IMG/VR virus record: IMGVR_UViG_3300034283_002437
Coordinates: 1 to 63,242 of that record
Length of the DNA: 63,242 nt
Reading direction: 5' to 3' (one strand)
From: a virus
Shown here: piece after piece, positions 47,566 through 56,147 of the stretch
How positions within the stretch are numbered: the first letter of the stretch is position 1
How the letters are laid out: every line of letters starts with the position of its first letter
Notes under the pieces: generated by a model
What the model was told of the DNA's origin: nothing
Databases searched by the model: none
What the model saw: only the letters and a program-made list of their open reading frames with translations
Made by a program: the position numbers and the translations under genes

Positions 47566-48018
47566 ATGGCTGAATTACCAGTAGAAAAACTTCTGATGTC
47601 AGAAGTTCTTCAAAAAATATCAAACGCAAAAACGAAGGCAGAAAAAATAGTTCTACTTCAAAAATACAAAACACCAGCACTACAATCTTTGTTAATTTGG
47701 AATTTTGATGATAGTGTTGTAACACTTCTTCCTGAAGGAGATGTTCCATATAAACCAAATGAAGCTCCTATAGATACTGAGCATACTCGTTTGATTCATG
47801 AGTATAGAATTCTGTATCATTTCATCAAAGGTGGAAATGATGGACTATCAACTCTAAAAAGAGAAACGATGTTTATCCAACTACTAGAAGGACTTCATAT
47901 GGATGAAGCAAAAGTTCTTTGTTTAGTTAAAGATAAACAATTAGGCAAAAAGTATAAAATTACAAAAGCTTGTATAGCGGAAGCCTATCCAGAAATTCAA
48001 TGGGGTAATAGGTCGTGA
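47566..48018 (+). CDS. Conserved hypothetical protein
   Basis: This 150-residue helical protein (VEKLLMSEVLQKISNAKTKA; NDGLSTLKRETMFIQLL) starts two bases after rnh. It follows rnh as replication or DNA-binding genes do in T4, but no specific homologue is claimed. Confidence 0.68.
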   Translation: MAELPVEKLLMSEVLQKISNAKTKAEKIVLLQKYKTPALQSLLIWNFDDSVVTLLPEGDVPYKPNEAPIDTEHTRLIHEYRILYHFIKGGNDGLSTLKRETMFIQLLEGLHMDEAKVLCLVKDKQLGKKYKITKACIAEAYPEIQWGNRS

Positions 48019-48019
48019 C

Positions 48020-48277
48020 ATGTGTAAAATTGTTCATTTAGATTGCAGCAAAGAACTAGCAAAAGATAAAACTCTTCCACTGAATTCATATCTGGTCACT
48101 TATGTACTTGACAACCAGACCAGATATGATATAGTGGTATGTAACAAGCGGTCTCATATCTTCGACATGTACTGGGATAAGTACAGAGAGGGATTGAAGG
48201 ATATTCGCTGGACTGATGGAAAAGTCAACCCAAAACTTTGGGGAGTTGAACCAAAAGAATCTAAAAAGAAAAAGTAA
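48020..48277 (+). CDS. Small hypothetical protein
   Basis: This 85-residue protein has a KxKKKK C-terminus, a Trp/Tyr-rich middle (DMYWDKYREGLKDIRW) and Cys pairs. It lies between the previous gene and thyX without spacing. Function unknown. Confidence 0.65.
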   Translation: MCKIVHLDCSKELAKDKTLPLNSYLVTYVLDNQTRYDIVVCNKRSHIFDMYWDKYREGLKDIRWTDGKVNPKLWGVEPKESKKKK

Positions 48278-48279
48278 TT

Positions 48280-49032
48280 ATGAAACCTATCAAATCAAAA
48301 GACCTTCTTGAACTCGATACGCATCTTGAAGTAGTGAAACTTCAAGGATACCCAATTCCAGAACAAGTCATTTGGCAAGCAGGAAAGGGTGACTATTCTG
48401 AAGTTCCAATTCATACAGTTAAAGTTCCTAATCATCAGGAGTGTGGTGAATGGATTGTAGAACAACTACTTGCAAACGAGAGAGGTCATTGGGGTCCAAT
48501 TGAACATCCAGGAATTACTTTCTCTTGCTCTGGATTTGTTCATAACGTAATTGTTCAGGCAAGAACACATCGTATTGGAACAAGTTGGGATGTTCAATCT
48601 CAACGTTATACTGGAAAGCGGGTAGTTAAAGTTGCCAAGAAAGAACTTGATATCGAAGAGGTCTTTTATGTGCGTCCTGCGGGGTTCTACACCAATCGTA
48701 AGGGCAAGAAGTATGAATGGACCGAAGAGCATCGCCAACGCAAACTAGGGCGTATCCTGAGTGAGTGTGAGGAGTATGCTGATTACTATGAGCAAGGAAT
48801 GTGTGAAGAACATATTCGTGACTACCTTCCTCAGGCAATTCGTCAGAACTTTGTAGTTTCATTCAACCTTAGGTCTGTATTACACTTTATGGACCTTCGC
48901 TCAAAACTAGATGCCCAACTTGAAATTCAAGCATTGTGTGATTCATTTGCTCCAGAACTGAAACTATGGGCACCCAATGTCTGGAATTATTATGAAGAAA
49001 AGCGGCTACACAAGGCAAGGCTGAGTCCTTGA
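48280..49032 (+). CDS. thyX: Flavin-dependent thymidylate synthase ThyX
   Basis: This 250-residue protein has the ThyX motif region RTHRIGTSWDVQSQRYT, which corresponds to the RHR-x7-S signature with Thr replacing the first Arg-side residue. The FAD/dUMP-binding regions follow, and LRSVLHFMDLR near 200 matches ThyX family sequence. It makes dTMP from dUMP using tetrahydrofolate and FAD. Cyanophages commonly carry it for phage DNA synthesis. Confidence 0.92.
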   Translation: MKPIKSKDLLELDTHLEVVKLQGYPIPEQVIWQAGKGDYSEVPIHTVKVPNHQECGEWIVEQLLANERGHWGPIEHPGITFSCSGFVHNVIVQARTHRIGTSWDVQSQRYTGKRVVKVAKKELDIEEVFYVRPAGFYTNRKGKKYEWTEEHRQRKLGRILSECEEYADYYEQGMCEEHIRDYLPQAIRQNFVVSFNLRSVLHFMDLRSKLDAQLEIQALCDSFAPELKLWAPNVWNYYEEKRLHKARLSP

Positions 49033-49041
49033 TGCTATAAT
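49033..49041 (+). promoter_or_regulatory. Extended -10 promoter
   Basis: TGC-TATAAT just after the thyX stop, 24 bases before the next ATG. The -35 is poor. Confidence 0.5.
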
Positions 49042-49065
49042 TGATGAGTGACTTCCTTTTATATT

Positions 49066-49614
49066 ATGAACATCTTTTATTTGAATTACAATCCAGTTGT
49101 GTGTGCTCAAGAGCATTGCGACAAGCATGTTGTTAAAATGATTGTAGAGTATGCACAACTTCTATCTACTGCTCATCGAGTTCTCGACGGTATTGGTTAT
49201 TACGAACTTTCTGAAAAGAATCGTAAAGTCAAACGATTCAAACTCGATGAGCCACGAGAATCGAATCTCTATAAAGCTTGTCATATCAACCATCCTTCTG
49301 CTATTTGGACTAGAAGTTCTGCTTCACATTATAAGTGGCTCTACGAACTCTTTGAACAATGCTGTGCTGAATACACCAGGAGATATGGCAAGTTTCATGC
49401 TACTGAATCTTTGAAAGCTTATCTTAAATATCCACCTAATAATCTACCAAGTCTTGGTTGGTCGGACCCCCCTCCAGCAATGCCCGATAAATACAAAGTA
49501 GCTGATTCAATTCAGTCCTATCGTAACTATTACATCGGAGAAAAAGTTTCCTTTGCAAAATGGAAATCTCCAGCAACTATTCCTGAATGGTTTAACACTC
49601 ATGCCTACTTATAG
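49066..49614 (+). CDS. Conserved CDKHVVKM-motif protein
   Basis: This 182-residue protein begins MNIFYLNYNPVVCAQEHCDK and continues with HVVKMIVEYAQLLSTAHR, a set of conserved His, Cys and Asp residues that suggests a metal site or catalytic centre. Later segments include WTRSSASHYKWLYEL and FAKWKSPATIPEW. Function is unknown; I recall the family from marine phages but cannot name it. It overlaps the next gene by 14 bases. Confidence 0.72.
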   Translation: MNIFYLNYNPVVCAQEHCDKHVVKMIVEYAQLLSTAHRVLDGIGYYELSEKNRKVKRFKLDEPRESNLYKACHINHPSAIWTRSSASHYKWLYELFEQCCAEYTRRYGKFHATESLKAYLKYPPNNLPSLGWSDPPPAMPDKYKVADSIQSYRNYYIGEKVSFAKWKSPATIPEWFNTHAYL

Positions 49615-49831
49615 ATTCAAAGACAATAACACTGGTGAACAATTTGATAAATGGATGTATATGGCAGAAAGGGAACCTTATCTAGCAAATAATCCTCATC
49701 TAACTCAAATTCCAACTGGTCTAAATGTAGTTGGTGGAGTTGGAGAATTTAAAAATAAAGCTCCAGACACTTTCAAAGACGTTCTTCGTCGCATCAAATC
49801 AAGCCATGCACATTCAACAATAGACGTATGA
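49601..49831 (+). CDS. 76-residue hypothetical protein
   Basis: The protein (MPTYRFKDNNTGEQFDKWMY ...) resembles the N-terminal part of small phage/bacterial regulators that read MPxYxF, but lacks the Cys pairs. It is coupled to the gene before and to phoH (ATGA overlap). Function unknown. Confidence 0.65.
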   Translation: MPTYRFKDNNTGEQFDKWMYMAEREPYLANNPHLTQIPTGLNVVGGVGEFKNKAPDTFKDVLRRIKSSHAHSTIDV

Positions 49832-50583
49832 CAAGTTCACGCAGAAGAAAATCTGACCAATCATTTTCTGATGTTCCATCTAAAAAAATGAGAAGGAAAA
49901 AACCAATTGACATTGAGCATATTAGAGACATTTCTCCATTAACACCAGCTCAAGAAAAAGTATTTGAAGAATATGCCAATCAAAAGAATTTGTTTCTTTA
50001 TGGTGCTGCAGGCACTGGTAAAACTTTTATTAGCTTATATCTTGCTCTTAAAGATGTATTGAACGAAAGAACTCCATATGATAAAGTCTATATGGTTCGT
50101 TCTCTAGTTTCTACCAGAGAGATTGGTTTCCTTCCAGGAGACCATGAAGACAAGTCTTCACTTTACCAGATTCCATATAAGAACATGGTAAAGTATATGT
50201 TTGAAATGCCAGACGAAGCATCATTTGAAATGCTTTATGGCAATCTAAAAAATCAAGGAACTATTAGTTTTTGGTCTACCTCTTTTATTCGTGGAACAAC
50301 TCTTGACAACTGTGTTATAATTGTAGATGAAAGTCAGAATCTCAATTTCCATGAATTGGATTCTATTATCACTCGTGTTGGGCAGGATACAAAAATTATT
50401 TTCTGTGGTGATGTCAATCAAACAGACTTAATTAAAACAAATGAAAGAAATGGTATTCTAAACTTTATGAGTATTCTTCAAACCATGGAAGAATTTTCTA
50501 TGGTAGAATTTGGCATTCCTGATATTGTTCGTTCTGGTCTCATCAAGAGTTATCTAATTAGCAAAATGAATTTAGGATTATAA
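49828..50583 (+). CDS. phoH: PhoH-family ATPase
   Basis: This 251-residue P-loop protein has Walker A GAAGTGKT (59-66), Walker B IIVDESQN near 165, and a sensor GDVNQTD near 195, as in PhoH. It starts with a basic tail. Host PhoH is linked to phosphate stress and RNA metabolism; the phage role is unclear. No promoter or pho box is evident; it is part of a coupled gene string. Confidence 0.9.
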   Translation: MTSSRRRKSDQSFSDVPSKKMRRKKPIDIEHIRDISPLTPAQEKVFEEYANQKNLFLYGAAGTGKTFISLYLALKDVLNERTPYDKVYMVRSLVSTREIGFLPGDHEDKSSLYQIPYKNMVKYMFEMPDEASFEMLYGNLKNQGTISFWSTSFIRGTTLDNCVIIVDESQNLNFHELDSIITRVGQDTKIIFCGDVNQTDLIKTNERNGILNFMSILQTMEEFSMVEFGIPDIVRSGLIKSYLISKMNLGL

Positions 50584-51251
50584 TGTTTATACATTTAAAT
50601 AATGCTCCGTTGATTGATTTACAAGCAGAAACAACAGATAAAGGAAGGATTTATGTTACTCCATCTGGTAACAGGTATCCTTCCGTTACTACTGTTATTG
50701 GTGCTAAATCAAAAAAATCTATTCTTGAATGGAGAAAGAGAGTAGGAGAAAAAGAAGCTAATCGTATTTCTTCCAGAGCTTCTGCTAGAGGTACTTCATT
50801 GCATTCTATGAATGAAGATTACCTAAATAATATGTTCGATGAAAACAAGTATAAAGATAAAGTACTTCCTTTATACATGTTCAAATGTCTGCGACCATAT
50901 CTAGACAAGATTAACAACATACATGTTCTAGAAGGAGCATTATATAGCGATATATTAAAACTTGCTGGAAGAGTTGATTGTATTGCTGAATATGAAAATG
51001 AGCTTGCAATTATAGATTTTAAAACTTCTACTGAGCCAAAGGAACGGCAATGGATTGATAATTACATTGCACAAGAATGTGCATATGCAATGATGTATTA
51101 TGAACGTACTGAAATTAAAGTAAAAAAACTTGTAACATTAATTGCTTGTGAAGATGGAGAAATCCAAGTCTTTCAGGAGTATGACATCATGAAGTACATG
51201 AAAGTACTAATGGAATACATCAAAGCCTATGAAAAACAAAGAACTAACTGA
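50583..51251 (+). CDS. PD-(D/E)xK exonuclease (MGME1/Cas4-like)
   Basis: This 222-residue protein contains YPSVTTVIGA at the start, a helix with RGTSLHSMNEDYL, and the catalytic core LAGRVDCIAEYENELAIIDFKTS with Asp and D-x-K, plus QECAYAMMYYE. The pattern is that of lambda-exonuclease or MGME1-like ssDNA exonucleases. It lies between phoH and gp33 in a replication/recombination string and may process recombination ends. Confidence 0.85.
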   Translation: MFIHLNNAPLIDLQAETTDKGRIYVTPSGNRYPSVTTVIGAKSKKSILEWRKRVGEKEANRISSRASARGTSLHSMNEDYLNNMFDENKYKDKVLPLYMFKCLRPYLDKINNIHVLEGALYSDILKLAGRVDCIAEYENELAIIDFKTSTEPKERQWIDNYIAQECAYAMMYYERTEIKVKKLVTLIACEDGEIQVFQEYDIMKYMKVLMEYIKAYEKQRTN

Positions 51252-51492
51252 TTTATTTGATGATAAATTTATGACAGCAACTAAATTTTCTATGGAAGTA
51301 GAAGAAATAGTTCACTCAAATCAGGGTGGGCTAAATTATATTGAAGCAATATTAGTTTATTGCGAACAGAATGAAATTGAGTTAGAGAATGTATCTAAAC
51401 TTATTTCAAAACCACTTAAGGAAAAACTTAAAGTTGATGCACAACGCATGAACTTTATGAAGAAAACAAGTAAGGCAAGACTTCCTATTTGA
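51229..51492 (+). CDS. 33: Late-promoter coactivator gp33
   Basis: This 87-residue protein matches gp33 in context and in segments such as FMTATKFSMEVEEIVHSNQG and ENVSKLISKPLKEKL. gp33 links RNA polymerase to the gp45 clamp and activates gp55-dependent late transcription. It overlaps the exonuclease by 23 bases. T4 gp33 is 112 aa. Confidence 0.85.
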   Translation: MKNKELTDLFDDKFMTATKFSMEVEEIVHSNQGGLNYIEAILVYCEQNEIELENVSKLISKPLKEKLKVDAQRMNFMKKTSKARLPI

Positions 51493-51493
51493 T

Positions 51494-52084
51494 ATGGATG
51501 GCTTTGAAGTTTATAAATTATATGTTGCCATAAAATCTCATTTTTTAACAGATAAATATGATTTCTTCACCTTCAATGGAAAGACCAGAACTTCTGCGAA
51601 TTCATTCCAAAAAAGAGGTGACATATACTTTTTCAAAAAACTTGCTACGAAATTTAATAGAGAAGAAATGATACAATATTTTGTATCACACTTTGTTAAT
51701 GATGAACATACTTGGATTGGAGATATTTCAAAAGTTCCAAATTCAAGTAAAGTATATTTAGAGTGGAAAAGAAAAATCAATAGCATGAGTAATGTATTTA
51801 CAAATGATATTGATAGTTTGTTGACAGATAATAATTTAGAAGATATTTTTAAAGTTGTTCATACGCATCCACCATTAATTACAAAATATCTTTCCAAGTC
51901 GATTACACTTGAAACCCTGGTGATAATGAACAAAATTTTTAACTATGTTCCTGACCTTGATAAAGTTATTTCCGAAACAGTTATCTGGCCAGACTTGAAA
52001 AAACGAATCCTAAAATATCAACCTTTTCTTTCCATAGATAGACCTAAATATAAACAAATACTACTAATGAAGGTAACTGAATAA
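51494..52084 (+). CDS. 59: Helicase loader gp59
   Basis: This 196-residue protein matches gp59: MDGFEVYKLYVAIKSHF and KFNREEMIQYFVSHFV in the N-terminal half are family features. gp59 binds fork DNA and gp32 and loads the gp41 helicase. Its length is close to T4 gp59 (217 aa). It overlaps the next gene. Confidence 0.9.
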   Translation: MDGFEVYKLYVAIKSHFLTDKYDFFTFNGKTRTSANSFQKRGDIYFFKKLATKFNREEMIQYFVSHFVNDEHTWIGDISKVPNSSKVYLEWKRKINSMSNVFTNDIDSLLTDNNLEDIFKVVHTHPPLITKYLSKSITLETLVIMNKIFNYVPDLDKVISETVIWPDLKKRILKYQPFLSIDRPKYKQILLMKVTE

Positions 52085-52419
52085 TGTCTTTTTTTGAGCA
52101 AGAACTCATTCAAGGTGAATTGCAAGAAATGACAAAATTATATGAAGAAATTCGTTTTATGATGTCATATCCTCATGAGCAATCTTTAGAATCTAGAAAG
52201 GAGTGTTTGGATAAATTAGAAAGACTTGTAGAATTACAAGAATTACTATATTTTAGAGCCAAATATTCTGATGACTCAGAAGCTAAAGATTTTGCAGTTA
52301 TGATAAAACAATCTGCCATTTTACTTGGTGTACCTTCATATGTAGATATTTCTGAAATTTTCGCCCACATGCGTCAGGACATCGAACGAGCAAGAAACAA
52401 ACTTGACAAGTCCGCCTGA
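52084..52419 (+). CDS. DUF1825-family protein
   Basis: This 111-residue protein resembles the cyanobacterial DUF1825 family: it starts MSFFEQELIQGELQEMTKLY and has a helical bundle pattern (LDKLERLVELQELLYFRAKY). Function unknown. It is cotranscribed with gp59, and the gp32 promoter lies at its end. Confidence 0.78.
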   Translation: MSFFEQELIQGELQEMTKLYEEIRFMMSYPHEQSLESRKECLDKLERLVELQELLYFRAKYSDDSEAKDFAVMIKQSAILLGVPSYVDISEIFAHMRQDIERARNKLDKSA

Positions 52420-52431
52420 CCATGTTATGAT
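52403..52431 (+). promoter_or_regulatory. Promoter for gp32
   Basis: TTGACA, a 17-nt spacer and TATGAT, at the end of the DUF1825 gene and 69 bases before the gp32 ATG. The leader is about 60 nt. Confidence 0.8.
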
Positions 52432-52499
52432 AATCATGTATTTGGTGAAGCAGGCCAAATCCTAACAATCCATTTAATCCATTTAATACGGAGAATCCA

Positions 52500-53387
52500 A
52501 TGTCTTTTGCAACTCTAAAGCGTAACTCTTCCTCAGTATTTGAGAAGCTATCTCAAGAGGTAGAAAAAATTTCCAATTCATCTTCTAGCAATGTAGATGA
52601 CCGCTTCTGGAAACCAGAAGTAGATAAAGCTGGAAATGGTTATGCAGTCATTCGTTTCCTTCCTTCAAAAGAAGATGGAAATCTACCTTGGGTAAAAATG
52701 TATACTCATGCTTTCCAAGGTCCTGGTGGTTGGTACATCGAAAATTGTCTTTCCACTATCAACAAATCAGACCCAGTAATGGAACTGAATCGCCAGCTAT
52801 GGAATACTGGTCGAGATTCAGACAAAGAAATTGCTCGTAAGCAAAAGCGTAAACTATCATATTACAGCAATATTTACGTCGTAAAGGACCCAGCTCATCC
52901 TGAGAATGAAGGTAAAGTATTTCTTTACAAGTACGGTAAGAAGATTCATGATAAAATTCTAGAAGCAATGCAACCTGCATTTGCAGACGAAGTTGCAGTG
53001 AATCCTTTTGACCTTTGGGAAGGTGCTGACTTCAAACTAAAAATTCGTAAGGTTGACGGTTATTGGAATTACGATAAATCTGAGTTCGCTTCAACTGGAA
53101 CTCTTGGTGATTTTGATGATAATCAACTTGAGCAAATCTATAACAAGATTTATGACCTAAGTGAATTTACTGCAGACAGTAATTTCAAATCATATGAAGA
53201 ACTTCAAAAGCGTCTTAATATGGTTCTAAATTCTGCTCCAGCTGTAAGGATTGACCGTGAGACTTATGAATCTGAAGAGGAAGAAACAATCGTAGAAGCT
53301 CCTCAGACTGTAGTTTCTCGTTCAACCGAAGTTGATGATGAGGATGATACTCTAAGTTACTTCGCTCGTTTGGCTGAAGAAGACTGA
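52500..53387 (+). CDS. 32: Single-stranded DNA-binding protein gp32
   Basis: This 295-residue protein has the N-terminal basic cooperativity region, the OB-fold core (FWKPEVDKAGNGYAVIRFLP; WVKMYTHAFQGPGGWYIEN) and an acidic C-terminus (DDEDDTLSYFARLAEED) for partner binding. Only one Cys is seen in the core; the zinc ligands of T4 gp32 (C77, C87, C90) are missing. Length is close to T4 (301 aa). Confidence 0.95.
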   Translation: MSFATLKRNSSSVFEKLSQEVEKISNSSSSNVDDRFWKPEVDKAGNGYAVIRFLPSKEDGNLPWVKMYTHAFQGPGGWYIENCLSTINKSDPVMELNRQLWNTGRDSDKEIARKQKRKLSYYSNIYVVKDPAHPENEGKVFLYKYGKKIHDKILEAMQPAFADEVAVNPFDLWEGADFKLKIRKVDGYWNYDKSEFASTGTLGDFDDNQLEQIYNKIYDLSEFTADSNFKSYEELQKRLNMVLNSAPAVRIDRETYESEEEETIVEAPQTVVSRSTEVDDEDDTLSYFARLAEED

Positions 53388-53395
53388 TATGTTAA

Positions 53396-53419
53396 AGGGG
53401 GCGTAAGCCCCCTTTTTTT
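53396..53419 (+). terminator. Terminator after gp32
   Basis: AGGGGGC-GTAA-GCCCCCT followed by seven T. It separates gp32 from the convergent gp53. Confidence 0.92.
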
Positions 53420-54080
53420 ATACTTCAGAATATCTGATTCCGTTAGCATCAATTTTATATTCAGTATCGTATTTAAATAATTCCTTAACTTCTTTTTCTA
53501 ACATTGGCAAATATCTATTCTTTACTAAATATATTTCTTTTTTCTTTTCATTTTGTAAGTATTCATAATCTCTATTTGTAATTTTTTTCAATGCTTGATT
53601 TGCAGGAACAGTTATAATAACATTATTGCCATCATTATAATTTAAATTGAAAGATGGAAAATAATTGCTTGCATCTTGAGTACTCAATCCTTGATACATT
53701 TCAATTACAATTCCAGCTTCTTGAACTATAACATTACTAGAATTTCTAATTTCAATAGTTTCCCAATACTTTGGTTTATCTGCATCTTCTCCATATTTGT
53801 TATATATTTCTGTATCTAATTGAGTAGCAGTCTTTGGCCAATCATTGTTTACATCAATGATATTATTTAAAATAAGAATAGTCCAATACCATTGTGTTGA
53901 CCCATATCTTTCCTGAGAAATTAATTCTGGAGTTTCTCCTTCTTTAATAGTATATCTTACCGAGTTTAAATACACAGCATTTAGATTATCTCTAAATCTA
54001 ATCCTTCTGAATAAATTTTTTGATATTTTATTCTCACCTTTATGTGGATAATAAAAATCTGGTTGTGATGTAAAAAACAT
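53418..54080 (-). CDS. 53: Baseplate wedge protein gp53
   Basis: This 220-residue protein matches gp53, which joins the baseplate wedges. A LysM-like fold is visible in SVRYTIKEGETPELISQERY and STQWYWTILILNNIID. Length is close to T4 gp53 (196 aa). It lies three bases after gp48 on the minus strand. Confidence 0.92.
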   Translation of the reverse strand: MFFTSQPDFYYPHKGENKISKNLFRRIRFRDNLNAVYLNSVRYTIKEGETPELISQERYGSTQWYWTILILNNIIDVNNDWPKTATQLDTEIYNKYGEDADKPKYWETIEIRNSSNVIVQEAGIVIEMYQGLSTQDASNYFPSFNLNYNDGNNVIITVPANQALKKITNRDYEYLQNEKKKEIYLVKNRYLPMLEKEVKELFKYDTEYKIDANGIRYSEV

Positions 54081-54082
54081 TT

Positions 54083-55111
54083 TTAGAATCCTTCTTTAGT
54101 AACTTCTTTAGCAGTAATAATTTCTGTTTCTTGAAATTCTAAGTTCAATTCATATGCAATAGGTGCAGGACCAGATAAAGCTTGCTCTCCAACTTGGTGA
54201 GTAGCCCATACTCCTTCTGGAGTATAGTTTACACTAATATTTTTTAATACTGCTGGTTTAATCTTTGGTAGTGATTGAATCGGAGCATCTTTTCCATACA
54301 ACCATTTTAAGTTGTAGATATTTGGAACTGTCAACCATCTATCATTTAAATTATTTTGAATGTTTATTCCTTCTGCATCATCATCAGCACCAGCAGCAAG
54401 ACCACTGGATGAGGTATAATCTGGAAGTGCATAATAACGAAGTGCTTTAATGATGTTATGAATTCTAACTTGCTCCTTTGAATTTCTTGGAACTAGTTTC
54501 CATCTAAAACTGAATGTTCTCATTCCAATTCCTTTAAAGATTTGTTCTTTATAAGGATTCAATACTCTTCCACCAACTCCTTGAGTTATTGATTCTGGGC
54601 TTGGTCCACCAGCTTCTTTAATCTTGTTTAGCACCATGGGTCCAAGTCCAGCCTTGGCTAGTGATGATAAGGTGTTCCCTAACGCTGCTGTGTCGCCTCC
54701 AGCAGCCTGTGCAGCCAGTCCAGGGGCAAATTTACCCAGAATACCAATGTCTTCTTCTGACCATGCTGGAGCGTCTGCGTACTGAATACCCTCAGGCACT
54801 GGAAGTAGAATTGTTGCTAGTGCTTGTCTATCTCCACCTGTTCTTTGAACATTAGATAGTTGAGTTGCAAATGTAGAAGCAGGAGTCACTGCAGTTGGAC
54901 TAGTGCTTGTAGATGCTGTTGGTGTTGCCTGGGCTTGTGGAATTGAACTAGTTGCAAATAATCCAGACTGTGAAATAGGAATAAATCTAACTATATCAAT
55001 TCTAAGCATGTCATATATTTCTGGTACTCTATCTGGCCAATATAAATCTTTAAAACTACCATCCTTGTAGTCTTCATCTGTAGAGTAGGTTTTACTAACA
55101 GTGGTAGCCAT
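54083..55111 (-). CDS. 48: Tail tube cap / baseplate protein gp48
   Basis: This 342-residue protein has an N-terminal YWPDRVPEIYDMLRIDI, a Ser/Thr/Pro/Ala-rich linker (about 55-85), and a tail-tube-like C-terminal domain with NPYKEQIFKGIGMRTFSFRW, the gp48/gp54 family signature. T4 gp48 is 364 aa. Its start codon is in the inverted repeat with the divergent gp4 gene. Confidence 0.85.
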   Translation of the reverse strand: MATTVSKTYSTDEDYKDGSFKDLYWPDRVPEIYDMLRIDIVRFIPISQSGLFATSSIPQAQATPTASTSTSPTAVTPASTFATQLSNVQRTGGDRQALATILLPVPEGIQYADAPAWSEEDIGILGKFAPGLAAQAAGGDTAALGNTLSSLAKAGLGPMVLNKIKEAGGPSPESITQGVGGRVLNPYKEQIFKGIGMRTFSFRWKLVPRNSKEQVRIHNIIKALRYYALPDYTSSSGLAAGADDDAEGINIQNNLNDRWLTVPNIYNLKWLYGKDAPIQSLPKIKPAVLKNISVNYTPEGVWATHQVGEQALSGPAPIAYELNLEFQETEIITAKEVTKEGF

Positions 55112-55149
55112 AAATACTTATAGTGTTCCCTTTATATAAAGTATTTATG
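55109..55149. repeat. 11-bp inverted repeat with divergent late promoters
   Basis: CATAAATACTT (55109-55119) and AAGTATTTATG (55139-55149) are exact reverse complements. Each arm is a late-type motif reading toward the other gene, and each arm ends in the start codon of one of the two divergent genes (gp48 minus, gp4 plus). Confidence 0.85.
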
Positions 55150-55584
55150 AAGACTTTAAAGGGGAAATTTTCTCCAAAAAATATTCACAAATACAAAGGA
55201 AATTATCACAATATAGTTTACAGGTCTTCCTGGGAACTTAAGTTTATGAAATATTGTGATAGTAGAGACCACATATTAGAGTGGGGTAGCGAAGAAATTG
55301 TTGTGCCCTATAGGTCTCCTTTGGATAATAAAATACACAGGTATTTTGTAGATTTTTATATAAAGGTTAAAGATAGTAATGGTAATATTCAAAAATACTT
55401 AATTGAAATAAAACCAAAACGTCAAACTGAAATTCCAAAAGTTCCCCAGCGAAAAACAAAACAGTATATGTATGAAGTAACTGAATATGTAAAGAACCAA
55501 GCAAAGTGGAGTGCTGCTGAAGAGTTTTGTTTAGATAATAATTGGAAATTTATGATACTTACCGAAAAGGAATTAAAGGTATGA
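55147..55584 (+). CDS. 4: Head completion protein gp4
   Basis: This 145-residue protein matches gp4: NYHNIVYRSSWELKFMKYCD, PYRSPLDNKIHRYFVDFY and KYLIEIKPKRQT show a TnsA/nuclease-like core (E, D and E-x-K). gp4 with gp50 completes T4 heads. Length is close to T4 gp4 (150 aa). ATGA overlap joins it to the next gene. Confidence 0.87.
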   Translation: MKTLKGKFSPKNIHKYKGNYHNIVYRSSWELKFMKYCDSRDHILEWGSEEIVVPYRSPLDNKIHRYFVDFYIKVKDSNGNIQKYLIEIKPKRQTEIPKVPQRKTKQYMYEVTEYVKNQAKWSAAEEFCLDNNWKFMILTEKELKV

Positions 55585-56147
55585 CAGTACTCAGAAGTAA
55601 GGACCAGATTAGTAAAGGATTTGGTCAAATTCAATTAAGTGGAAGTATATTTGAGGATGTTAGAAAACTTGCTAGAACCAAACCAAAATCATATAGTTGG
55701 TATAGAGACACTGTTAGAATGGTCTCTTCAAAAAGTGATATCTATGCTACACTATCAACATGCGAAGAGACATTGTTTCCAGCAGGAGGAAAATTATATT
55801 TCTTTGAATATAATGCAACATGGGCTAGAAAATTAAAATATTATGATGAATTTCCTTTAGTGTATATGTTATCTGGAGGAAAGAATTTTTTCGGAGCAAA
55901 TTTACACTATCTCAATTATGCAAGAAGAGTACAAGTCATTGAAAGTATCGTGGCAGGAACACCAACAATCCCAAAACAGTGCTTTCATAATTATGTTCAT
56001 GCTGGTCTTGACACGCCGCTTTTTGAAATAAATAGTGAAGATTGGAAAACAGCAATCTTCATTCCCAATGAAAGTTTTGTTACAAGAAGAAGAGGATTGT
56101 ATCAAAGAGTAAGCAAATCTTTTGTCTGGGGAGACAGTAATCAATGA
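55581..56147 (+). CDS. Conserved hypothetical protein in the tail module
   Basis: This 188-residue protein has Tyr/Phe-rich strands (RTKPKSYSWYRDTVRMVSS; KLKYYDEFPLVYMLSGGK). It overlaps gp4 and the next gene by ATGA, so it is co-translated with baseplate genes. It is probably structural, but no T4 homologue is assigned. Confidence 0.7.
   Translation: MTVLRSKDQISKGFGQIQLSGSIFEDVRKLARTKPKSYSWYRDTVRMVSSKSDIYATLSTCEETLFPAGGKLYFFEYNATWARKLKYYDEFPLVYMLSGGKNFFGANLHYLNYARRVQVIESIVAGTPTIPKQCFHNYVHAGLDTPLFEINSEDWKTAIFIPNESFVTRRRGLYQRVSKSFVWGDSNQ

Noticed and set aside
48108-48136. TTGACA followed by TATAGT inside the gene at 48020
   Set aside because: Spacing is 16 nt, the -10 is poor, and it lies in coding sequence; not supported as a thyX promoter without transcript data.
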